From Nitrospirota bacterium (GTDB lineage: Bacteria; Nitrospirota; UBA9217): DNA of 16,104 nt. The position numbers and the translations under genes are program-made. Shown here piece by piece: positions 1 to 5,269 of this stretch. Position 1 is the stretch's first letter. Each line of letters opens with the position of its first letter. Below the pieces are notes generated by a model. That model was not told the DNA's origin. It did not search any database and was given only the letters and a program-made list of their open reading frames with translations. The stretch is taken from the NCBI GenBank assembly GCA_013334545.1, contig JAAXXJ010000038.1, positions 1 through 16,104 on the forward strand, written 5' to 3'.

Positions 1-1
1 C

Positions 2-331
2 ACCCTGTCAGGCGGTCAGCAGCAGCGCGCGGCCATTGCGCGCGCTCTGGCCATGAAGCCCCGGGCCATGCTCTTTGATGAGCCCACGGCTTCGCTCGAC
101 CCGGAGACGGTCGGCGAGGTGCTTGCGGTGATCCGTGACCTGGTGCGGCAGAAAAGGATGACGTCCCTCATCTCGACGCACGAGATGGGCTTTGCCCGGG
201 AGGTCGCCGACCGGGTCGTGGTCTTCGACAACGGGGACATCATCGAGACCGGCCCGCCGGTGGAGATCTTCAGGTTGCCGAAGAACGAGAGGACACGGCT
301 GTTCCTGGGACGGATCTTGAAGCGGGGATAG
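2..331 (+). CDS. Polar amino acid-type ABC transporter ATP-binding protein, C-terminal part (5' end outside window)
   Basis: The reading frame is open from base 2, so this is the last 109 residues of an ATPase that starts outside the window. The first residues are the ABC signature (LSGGQQQR), followed by Walker B with its catalytic Glu and D-loop (MLFDEPTASLD) and the H-loop (ISTHEMGFAREVADRV). The THEM..A..VADR wording and the C-terminal ETGPP.EIF..P...RT..FL are typical of GlnQ/HisP-type ATPases that energise polar amino acid importers at the inner membrane. Substrate cannot be told from the ATPase, and the permease and binding-protein genes are not visible. A small inverted repeat (337-351) and AT-rich bases follow the stop, but no clear terminator is present. 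Family assignment is strong; the specific substrate is unknown. Confidence 0.93.
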   Translation, partial: TLSGGQQQRAAIARALAMKPRAMLFDEPTASLDPETVGEVLAVIRDLVRQKRMTSLISTHEMGFAREVADRVVVFDNGDIIETGPPVEIFRLPKNERTRLFLGRILKRG

Positions 332-351
332 GCAAATGCACGCGTTGTGCA

Positions 352-614
352 CATTATATAATGCAGAGAAGTGCGCAGGTTCAGACCGAGATGCACTGCA
401 TGGACCGTTGCTTGGCCCTTCGGCGCGAGCTTGCGGACCAGTCAGTGCGCATAGAGATAGCCCACGAGGAGCGCCGTCTGAAAGAAAAGCATGGGACGAT
501 TATCAAGACCGCGGCCGAGCCGCCGTACCAGGGCAGGATGATTTTGGCGATCAGGGGCTGTATCTGATTGAGCAGGAACGCACCCAGGAATATGGTGAGG
601 TCGGACAAGAGCAT
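352..614 (-). pseudogene. Degenerate N-terminal fragment of a spermidine-synthase-like integral membrane protein
   Basis: On the minus strand from an ATG at 614 the translation gives LTIFLGAFLLNQIQPLIAKI, then ILPWYGGSAAV. This is the first membrane segment and signature of the large membrane proteins annotated as fused MFS/spermidine synthase. After GGSAAV the homologous sequence continues in another frame (MLFFQTALLVGYLYAH), so there is a frameshift near 495-510. That second frame then hits an in-frame TGA at about 444-446, immediately followed by LVRKLAPKGQATVH, which still looks like the family (normally YAHLLVRRL.PR.Q). The remaining several hundred residues are absent, because the ABC gene end begins about 20 bases further on. 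A frameshift, a nonsense codon and truncation together mark a dead gene rather than a sequencing slip. Family identity rests on recall of the conserved motif. Confidence 0.72.
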
Positions 615-685
615 GAGGAGCGGTGATTATGGCAGATCGGCCGGAAAATCCGAAAAAGAGGAGGGCAAAACTGCTGCGGTACATT

Positions 686-716
686 AAAAAAAGCGCCTGG
701 CAAGAAAGCCAGGCGC
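686..716 (-). terminator. Rho-independent terminator of the zinc-ribbon/CarD-like gene
   Basis: Read on the minus strand, a perfect 9-bp stem (GCGCCTGGC / GCCAGGCGC, 708-716 with 693-701) closes a 6-base loop and is followed directly by seven U residues (A-tract 686-692 on the plus strand). It lies about 20 bases past the stop of the minus-strand gene ending at 739. Confidence 0.93.
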
Positions 717-738
717 CGGCGTCTGTGGTAGAAAGAAA

Positions 739-1140
739 CTAGTTGGCCGAGGCCATGAGCCGCTCCTTGTCCTCGAACAGGACATGACATTTGTTCATGG
801 CAAGCTTGCGGACCACACCCTTGCCGAACTTGTCATGGAGCAGAATGTCCCCCACCCGGTATCTTCCGGCCATGTTGTAGATCAGCTCCTTGCCCTTCGA
901 CTGGGAGATGCAGGTCTGCCACAGGACGGCCACTGTGTCCTGAGAACCCACCTTCTTCCGCGGCGTCCGGACCTTCTTCACGGCCGAGGGATTGCGGAAC
1001 TTGTGCGTGCCGTTGCAGGTCTTGCATTTGACCTTGGCGATGGCCTCTCCCTCCATGGCCACGATCGCATGATCAAGGTTCAGCTTGCACTTTGTGCAGT
1101 AGGACACCACATTTTCTCCGGCTAAATATTTCTCCAGCAT
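739..1140 (-). CDS. Small protein with N-terminal zinc ribbon and C-terminal CarD/DUF3553-like domain
   Basis: This 133-residue protein is not one I can name. Residues 15-18 (CTKC) and 39-42 (CKTC) form two CxxC pairs about 20 apart, a zinc-ribbon pattern. A basic linker follows (VKKVRTPRKK, about 54-63). The C-terminal 45 residues contain YRVGD..LHDKFGKGVV, the pattern of small SH3-like domains seen in CarD-type transcription factors and at the C-terminus of UvrD-like helicases (H..FG.G.V). A nucleic-acid or RNA-polymerase-associated role is inference. The start is well supported: AAGGAGG lies 4-5 bases upstream of the ATG. A strong terminator follows, so it is probably monocistronic. Residue 119 is an extra Cys. 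Confidence is high that it is a real gene, moderate for the fold. Confidence 0.85.
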   Translation of the reverse strand: MLEKYLAGENVVSYCTKCKLNLDHAIVAMEGEAIAKVKCKTCNGTHKFRNPSAVKKVRTPRKKVGSQDTVAVLWQTCISQSKGKELIYNMAGRYRVGDILLHDKFGKGVVRKLAMNKCHVLFEDKERLMASAN

Positions 1141-1243
1141 GATTCCTCCTTCTGGTCCAGCTTCTCGTATAATTGATGTTCCTGATTATGCCGCTGCGCT
1201 CCTGCTCATGATAGAACGGTCTGGTTTAATTGGAAGAAATATC

Positions 1244-1249
1244 ATTATA
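1244..1249 (-). promoter_or_regulatory. Possible -10 box for the zinc-ribbon/CarD-like gene
   Basis: A perfect TATAAT on the minus strand lies about 105 bases upstream of the start codon at 1140, in AT-rich DNA. No good TTGACA match is seen 16-18 bases upstream of it, so it is only a candidate. Confidence 0.35.
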
Positions 1250-1658
1250 CACCTTATGGATAAGAAAATCGCTAACTCTTTCTTAAATTATCAAACATAA
1301 TGCGCAACTTTCTACGAATCGGTAAAGAAGCCATTCTTCGGGATGAGGCTTTTCTCTATCCCAACCCCTTGAAAACCAGATTAATTCTCATTAAAACAAC
1401 GTGTTGTGAAAATCACCTGTTTGTTTCTGGCCATCCTGAGTTAGACCTCCGTCTCAAAAAATATTTACCGGTCGCAACTCGGGATACAAGTCCAAATACT
1501 ATCGCTTGCCCTGCATGATCGATACTGTTTATCTCACGTGCGTCGTATCAGCACGATTCTTTCTTCTTTCGGTCGATAACCCACTTTGGTACGCTTTTAC
1601 CTTCTTTTCTAAGCTTCTTTTCCCACTTTGCCAAGACCCTTGGCGATAGTTTTGTCCC
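1250..1658. other. Gene-poor, AT-richer intergenic stretch
   Basis: About 400 bases hold no convincing gene on either strand. The longest open frame (1300-1518, +, 72 codons) has no ribosome binding site and resembles nothing I know. Base composition is visibly lower in GC than the flanking genes. A short perfect hairpin (GCCAAG-ACC-CTTGGC, 1630-1644) lies just past the end of the small minus-strand ORF at 1659 but lacks a U-tract in that direction. No terminal inverted repeats or transposase remnants were recognised. Confidence 0.5.
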
Positions 1659-1757
1659 TCAAAGGGGAGTTTTTTTATAGAACCCGAAATAATAGGAAAC
1701 CGCACCCCATCCGTAAAGGATGATGAGTGCTACAGCTATGATCAAGAAAGTGTTCAT
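1659..1757 (-). CDS. Putative 32-residue single-pass membrane miniprotein
   Basis: The minus-strand frame reads MNTFLIIAVALIILYGWG then AVSYYFGFYKKTPL and stop. Residues 4-24 form one strongly hydrophobic helix, followed by an aromatic belt (YYFGFY) and a short basic tail (KK), the layout of small inner-membrane subunits or regulators. A GGAG lies about 11 bases upstream of the ATG, which is acceptable but not strong. It is co-directional with msrA, starting 88 bases after the msrA stop, and could be co-transcribed with it. I do not recognise a family; respiratory-complex small subunits have similar architecture but no shared motif is evident. Being this short, it could be chance, though the amphipathic order of residues argues for coding. 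Confidence 0.5.
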   Translation of the reverse strand: MNTFLIIAVALIILYGWGAVSYYFGFYKKTPL

Positions 1758-1845
1758 GGTGTCCGTCGCTCCGCACTTGGCTGTTCAACCACCCGTCGTG
1801 CCTTGACCTGGTCCTTGCCTATGCCAGTCTCCTCCAGGCCAGTTT

Positions 1846-2481
1846 CTATTTGTCCTTCTCCTTGCCCCAGATCTTCTCCAGATACTGGTCACGCCCCGAA
1901 TTGAAGCGGTAGAACTTGTAGCGCACCGCGCTCTTCTTGTAATAATCCTGGTGATATTCCTCTGCCGGGTAGAATTTCCCCGCCGGCACGATCTCGGTCA
2001 CAATGGGCTTTCCGAACCGTCCGGATGCATCATATTTTTTCTTCGATTCCTCGGCCAGCCGCTTCTGCTCTTCGTTGTGATAGAAGATGGCCGTCCGGTA
2101 TTGGCTTCCCGTGTCCACGAACTGTCGGTCGCGAGTCGTCGGGTCGATGTTGTGCCAGAACACGTCCAGAAGCGCGCCGTAAGTTATCTGGGTGGGATCA
2201 TAATGCACTTCCACAGCCTCGGCATGTCCGGTCCTGCCTGAAGAGACTTCTTCGTACGTCGGGTTCTCGGTTCTTCCGCCGATGTACCCCGATATGACGG
2301 CATCAACCCCTTTGAGCTTCTCGAAGGGAGGTTCCATGCACCAGAAACAGCCGCCTGCGAATGTCGCATTCGCAAGCTTCTTCGAGGGCACGGCACCCCC
2401 CGTCCCGGCTTCGTCCGCCAGCGCCATGTTCATCCCTCCCATGACCAGCATCGCGATCAGCGTTATAATGTACTTTTTCAT
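1846..2481 (-). CDS. msrA: Peptide-methionine (S)-S-oxide reductase MsrA, exported form
   Basis: This 211-residue enzyme reduces methionine-S-sulfoxide in damaged proteins back to methionine. The catalytic motif GCFWC is at residues 44-48, with nucleophile Cys45, followed by the family hallmarks EPPFEKLKGV, SGYIGG, the HAEAVEV.YDP segment and the C-terminal EYHQDYY. Residues 1-22 form a signal peptide (Lys-rich start, hydrophobic ITLIAMLVMGG core, cleavage near ALA-D), so it should act in the periplasm, unlike the cytoplasmic enzyme. Typical MsrA is about 180-210 residues, so it is full length without a fused MsrB. The ATG is preceded by AGGAG about 13 bases upstream and a weak AGG nearer. 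It is divergent from the selenopeptide genes, whose first promoter lies about 75 bases beyond its start. Confidence 0.96.
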   Translation of the reverse strand: MKKYIITLIAMLVMGGMNMALADEAGTGGAVPSKKLANATFAGGCFWCMEPPFEKLKGVDAVISGYIGGRTENPTYEEVSSGRTGHAEAVEVHYDPTQITYGALLDVFWHNIDPTTRDRQFVDTGSQYRTAIFYHNEEQKRLAEESKKKYDASGRFGKPIVTEIVPAGKFYPAEEYHQDYYKKSAVRYKFYRFNSGRDQYLEKIWGKEKDK

Positions 2482-2555
2482 GGACCTATTATAACTCCTA
2501 GACCGTTATTTTTATAGAGGGAAAAGACCGCTCTCCCCAGTGTTCCGTCTGCCCC

Positions 2556-2585
2556 TTGACAGGTCCCCGGCGGCACTGATATCAT
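2556..2585 (+). promoter_or_regulatory. Sigma70-like promoter of selenopeptide gene 1
   Basis: A perfect -35 TTGACA (2556-2561) is separated by 18 bases from TATCAT (2580-2585), five of six matches to the -10 consensus. Transcription would start near 2592, leaving an untranslated leader of about 78 bases before the ATG at 2670. The second peptide gene has an independent TTGACA promoter at nearly the same distance from its start. Confidence 0.7.
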
Positions 2586-2669
2586 GGTCCTATTGAACAG
2601 CGGCAATTCGATCGTCTTTTCCTATCATGATGCTCGGAGGAAGATCCTGTATAAGAAAGGAGGTGTACC

Positions 2670-2864
2670 ATGAACGCACAGGAACTCAAGAAGTTCCTGG
2701 CAGGGCTCGGCATCGCCGGCCTCCTGGCGGGCACCAGCATAATGGCTGGCGGCTGCGCCTCCGGTTGAGGCGGAAAGAAGGGTGACGCCAAGAGCGGCTG
2801 AAGCGGCACCAAAGGTGACGCTTCTCAGGCCCCTGCCAAGAGCAGCGAAAGCGGCACCAAGTAA
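2670..2864 (+). CDS. Selenobiotic-type precursor peptide 1, 64 residues with two in-frame UGA (Sec33, Sec44)
   Basis: Reading TGA at 2766-2768 and 2799-2801 as selenocysteine gives a 64-residue peptide. Residues 1-28 are a leader (MNAQELKKFLAGLGIAGLL, then AGTSIMAGG). The core is Gly/Ser/Lys-rich: Cys29, Sec33 in SGUGGKKGD, Sec44 in AKSGUSGTKGD, then a third copy AKSSESGTK with Glu60 where Sec would be expected. Known family: short radical-SAM-modified selenocysteine peptides (selenobiotic/selenobacteriocin family). The start is supported by AAGGAGG 6 bases upstream of the ATG. The frame persists 32 codons past the first TGA, keeps the repeat pattern, and ends in TAA TAG, which argues against plain termination. 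A second related peptide and a maturase follow. The hydrophobic leader could alternatively direct export; Cys29 after AGG is only a weak lipobox. Confidence 0.85.
2766..2789 (+). promoter_or_regulatory. Candidate SECIS region for Sec33
   Basis: Directly after the UGA at 2766-2768, GGCG (2769-2772) can pair with CGCC (2786-2789) around a 13-base loop that contains GGGTGA. Bacterial SECIS hairpins lie directly 3' of the UGA, but this stem is short and the loop large, so support is weak. The sequence GGTGACGC occurs 13 bases after both this UGA and the next one. Confidence 0.35.
2799..2823 (+). promoter_or_regulatory. Candidate SECIS hairpin for Sec44
   Basis: Starting at the A of the UGA, AAGCG pairs with CGCTT (2801-2805 with 2819-2823). 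After a single G/A mismatch, CACC pairs with GGTG (2807-2810 with 2814-2817), closing an AAA loop. Nine pairs directly abutting the codon is a good position for a bacterial SECIS, though the loop lacks the E. coli-type GGTC. Part of the pattern is forced by the repeated protein sequence. Confidence 0.45.
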
Positions 2865-2880
2865 TAGTGCGGTCGCACTA
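2865..2880 (+). promoter_or_regulatory. GGTC-loop hairpin after selenopeptide 1 (SECIS-like)
   Basis: The six bases directly after the TAA stop (TAGTGC) pair perfectly with GCACTA across a GGTC tetraloop. The GGTC begins 22 bases after the GAA codon for Glu60. In peptide gene 2 the same hairpin sits 22 bases after a genuine UGA. No U-tract follows, so it is not a terminator. Confidence 0.65.
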
Positions 2881-2961
2881 TCGAGCGCAACATGGACACA
2901 CCAGCATACCACGATACGCCCCGGACTGATGACGGTCCGGACGAGAAGATTTCCACGGCCT

Positions 2962-2995
2962 GGACAGGGACGCAGCTCCTGTCCGGGTTGTTTTG
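2962..2995 (+). terminator. Rho-independent terminator after selenopeptide gene 1
   Basis: GGACAGG (2962-2968) pairs with CCTGTCC (2978-2984) around a 9-base loop and is followed by a U-rich run GGGTTGTTTTGTT. It lies about 100 bases past the first peptide's stop and would isolate its transcript from the second peptide gene, which has its own promoter. Confidence 0.75.
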
Positions 2996-3085
2996 TTAAA
3001 CCGCTGCCGGCAATATTACCTCATCAACGTCCGTTCCCATCAAAATCATAATATACCGCCCGCTATACCGGCATCCACCATCTCC

Positions 3086-3114
3086 TTGACAGTGAACAGA
3101 TACCCTGTTAGTAT
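3086..3114 (+). promoter_or_regulatory. Sigma70-like promoter of selenopeptide gene 2
   Basis: A perfect TTGACA (3086-3091), 17-base spacer, and TAGTAT (3109-3114) predict transcription from about 3121, some 80 bases before the ATG at 3200. A 6-bp inverted repeat CGATAG/CTATCG (3118-3123, 3137-3142) straddles the predicted start and could be an operator or leader hairpin. Confidence 0.65.
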
Positions 3115-3199
3115 TGCCGATAGTAATTTTCCCTTGCTATCGAATTTATCAATGGAAAATAGAATGCAGACTTGAACCAGGAAAGGAGGTGAATGACCA

Positions 3200-3427
3200 A
3201 TGGACCAAAATGATCTCAAGAAGTACTTGGCGGGGCTCGGCATCGCCGGACTCCTGACCGGCACCAGCCTCATCGCAGCGGAAAGCCCGAAAGCGGAGGG
3301 TGCGCCCAAGTCCGCCCCCACCGGGAGCGCGCTGAAGTCGGAACCGACGAAAACGGCGCCGGCAAAAAGCAGTTGAAGCGGCACGAAGAAGGAAACGCCG
3401 AAGAGCAGCTGAGGCGGTTCCAAATAA
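3200..3427 (+). CDS. Selenobiotic-type precursor peptide 2, 75 residues with two in-frame UGA (Sec59, Sec71)
   Basis: With TGA at 3374-3376 and 3410-3412 read as selenocysteine, the gene encodes 75 residues ending in TAA. The leader MDQNDLKKYLAGLGIAGLL, then TGTSLIAA, matches peptide 1 almost residue for residue over positions 6-23. The middle (about 28-56) is a Pro/Lys/Ala/Ser-rich spacer longer than in peptide 1. The tail carries AKSSUSGTKKETP and KSSUGGSK. There is no Cys, so any Sec-based cross-link must use the two Sec residues or other side chains. AAGGAGGTG lies 8 bases before the ATG; an overlapping out-of-frame ATG at 3193 is too close to it. Conventional calling would stop at residue 58. 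Downstream lie a GGTC hairpin, a terminator and the maturase gene. Confidence 0.85.
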
Positions 3428-3443
3428 TCGTGCGGTCGCACGA
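3428..3443 (+). promoter_or_regulatory. GGTC-loop hairpin after selenopeptide 2, candidate SECIS for Sec71
   Basis: TCGTGC pairs with GCACGA across a GGTC tetraloop, directly after the TAA stop. GGTC begins 22 bases after the UGA of Sec71; in the E. coli fdhF SECIS, as I recall it, the GGTC loop begins about 19 bases after its UGA. Compared with the hairpin at 2865-2880, the second stem pair is C-G instead of A-T, a compensatory change supporting an RNA structure. Confidence 0.7.
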
Positions 3444-3507
3444 GAAAAAGGCGAAATACTGTACCACCTTCGCGGGGCCATTGCCCCAACCTATCAGCAT
3501 CCTTTTT

Positions 3508-3550
3508 ATCCCAGGTGTGGCCTTTGCGCCATGCCCGGGATATATTTTTT
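3508..3550 (+). terminator. Terminator/attenuator between selenopeptide 2 and the maturase gene
   Basis: ATCCC (3508-3512) pairs with GGGAT (3537-3541); after one A/C mismatch, GGTGTGGC (3514-3521) pairs with GCCATGCC (3528-3535, two G-U pairs) around a 6-base loop. A run of six T (3545-3550) follows. The maturase ATG is only 16 bases past it, with no room for a promoter, so the maturase depends on read-through. A smaller hairpin GGGGC/GCCCC lies upstream at 3474-3487. Confidence 0.75.
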
Positions 3551-3565
3551 CGGTCTCATCTTTCT

Positions 3566-5185
3566 ATGACCATTGATACAACAAACAACGTCTATCCGGT
3601 TTCCCGGTCCGCTGTCGGTGAGGTCCTCTGGGACAGGAACTTCAAATCGACTGATGCGGTCCTGGCCCCCGATGCATTGTTCCGCTCGCTGAACGCTGCA
3701 GGCGTCGCCCTCCCCGGGTTCCTGCACGACCTTCTGCGGATCGAGCATGCGCTCTGGCTCGTTGGAGGCCGGGCCTCATCCATTCCCCCATCCGTCGATG
3801 AGTTGGCCGTTAATCCCACGATAGCGGTGCATGAGGTCGATTGGCGCGGACTGTGCGGCCTGTTCGAGCCTGTCCCGCGGCCGGCGGCCAGACCGGTCGA
3901 AGGCTCGGAGCGTATCCTGCTCTGGTTCGACCCACGGGAAAGGAAGGCCCACATCAAGCCGGCCTCGAACGACGACCTCCTCGTGCTCAAGATCGCCGCT
4001 GAACGCATCTCTCCCGAATCAGTGGCTGCCACGGGCAAGGTGACCGTAAGCGCTGTGGACGCGCTGATCGACCGAGCTGTCCGGCAGGGCCTGCTCCTTG
4101 CACCGCTTTCCCTGCTCCGGCGCGATCCATCGGTCTTCAGGGCCGTCAGGCCGAGCGACGAGGAGTTCCTTTCCTCCGACTCTTTCACGCTCCAGTGGCA
4201 CATCACGCAGGTCTGCGACCTGAACTGCAAGCACTGCTACGACCGGAGCGACCGCTCGCCCCTCTCCCTCGGACAGGCGGTCATGGTCCTCGACGACCTG
4301 CGCGCTTTTTGCAAAGACCGTAGGGTCCGGGGTGCAATCTCCTTCACCGGCGGCAATCCTCTGCTCCATCCGCAGTTCAACGAGATCTACCGCGCAGCAG
4401 CGGACCGCGGGTTCGGCACTGCGATCCTGGGCAATCCCGCTCCCCGCGAGCGGATCGAGGAGATCGTGCGGATCCAGATGCCCTCGTTCTTCCAGGTGAG
4501 CCTCGAGGGCCTGCGCGAGCATAACGACAGTATCCGCGGAGCAGGCCATTTCGACCGCATCATGGCGTTCCTGGACATTCTGCGTTCTCTGGGCGTCTAC
4601 TCCATGGTGATGCTCACGCTGACGCGCGACAACATGGACGAGGTCATCCCGCTGTCCGCGCTGCTCCGGGGAAAGGCTGACGTGTTCCACTTCAACCGCC
4701 TCGCGCTCTTCGGCGAGGGCGCGAACCTCAAGCTCCCTGACCGGAAGCGCTACCGGAAGTTCCTCGAGGACTACCTCGCGGCAGGAGAGACGAACCCGGT
4801 CATGGGCATCAAGGACAACCTCATCAATATCCTGCGGCGCGAGAAGGGCATCGACCTCTTCGGCGGATGCGCGGGCTATGGATGCGGCGCAGCGTTCAAT
4901 TTCGTCTCCCTTCTCGCCGACGGCGAGGTCCATGCCTGCCGGAAGCTCCCCTCTCCCATCGGCAATCTCCACCGTCAAAACCTTGCCGCGGTCTACGATT
5001 CCGAGGCGGCCCGCCGATACCGGCTGGGCCCGTCGGCCTGCCGCGACTGCGAGGTCCGGCCGGCCTGCGGCGGATGCCTCGCCAGCACTCTGAGCAGTGG
5101 GCTGAATATCTTCGAGAACAAGGACCCCTTCTGTTTCAAGCAGGAGCCGGTAGCCAAAAGCCAGCATCCAGAAGGGATTCGCTGA
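3566..5185 (+). CDS. Radical SAM/SPASM maturase of the selenobiotic peptide type
   Basis: This 539-residue enzyme has the radical SAM cluster motif CDLNCKHC (Cys217, 221, 224), then TGGNP (261-265, equivalent to the SAM-binding GGE/GGP segment). A SPASM-type C-terminus follows with Cys435, 440, 458, 492, 495, 501, 504 and 523, enough for two auxiliary Fe-S clusters. The N-terminal 200 residues precede the catalytic core; about 135-180 looks like a small winged-helix, PqqD-like peptide-recognition module (inference). Enzymes of this family use the 5'-deoxyadenosyl radical to modify ribosomal peptides; the adjacent Sec peptides are the obvious substrates, and the chemistry is unknown. I chose ATG 3566: the frame extends upstream to GTG 3515, but that codon lies inside the terminator stem. 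No good ribosome binding site is visible, which fits low expression relative to the peptides. Confidence 0.88.
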   Translation: MTIDTTNNVYPVSRSAVGEVLWDRNFKSTDAVLAPDALFRSLNAAGVALPGFLHDLLRIEHALWLVGGRASSIPPSVDELAVNPTIAVHEVDWRGLCGLFEPVPRPAARPVEGSERILLWFDPRERKAHIKPASNDDLLVLKIAAERISPESVAATGKVTVSAVDALIDRAVRQGLLLAPLSLLRRDPSVFRAVRPSDEEFLSSDSFTLQWHITQVCDLNCKHCYDRSDRSPLSLGQAVMVLDDLRAFCKDRRVRGAISFTGGNPLLHPQFNEIYRAAADRGFGTAILGNPAPRERIEEIVRIQMPSFFQVSLEGLREHNDSIRGAGHFDRIMAFLDILRSLGVYSMVMLTLTRDNMDEVIPLSALLRGKADVFHFNRLALFGEGANLKLPDRKRYRKFLEDYLAAGETNPVMGIKDNLINILRREKGIDLFGGCAGYGCGAAFNFVSLLADGEVHACRKLPSPIGNLHRQNLAAVYDSEAARRYRLGPSACRDCEVRPACGGCLASTLSSGLNIFENKDPFCFKQEPVAKSQHPEGIR

Positions 5186-5269
5186 GAGGGAGAGTTCTCC
5201 TGTCTCCTGACTTGCCATTCTCCTTCTCCCATGGTATTGTTCTGCACACGCTCTGCAGTCCATTCCCCC

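Noticed and set aside
1300..1518. 72-codon plus-strand ORF in the AT-richer stretch
   Set aside because: No ribosome binding site, no recognisable motif and mixed composition; could be chance.
2487..2492. TATAAT on the minus strand just upstream of the msrA start
   Set aside because: It lies about six bases from the ATG with no -35 match, so it would give a leaderless or truncated transcript; not called as promoter.
2892..2999. Short ORF of 35 codons after selenopeptide gene 1
   Set aside because: It has no ribosome binding site, runs through the terminator stem, and shows neither the leader nor the Sec tail pattern.
3193..3213. Tiny overlapping ORF (MTNGPK) at the selenopeptide 2 start
   Set aside because: Its ATG is one base from the Shine-Dalgarno sequence, too close for initiation; ATG 3200 has proper spacing.
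3515..3565. Upstream GTG start for the radical SAM maturase
   Set aside because: The GTG lies within the stem of a terminator and has no ribosome binding site; ATG 3566 is favoured.
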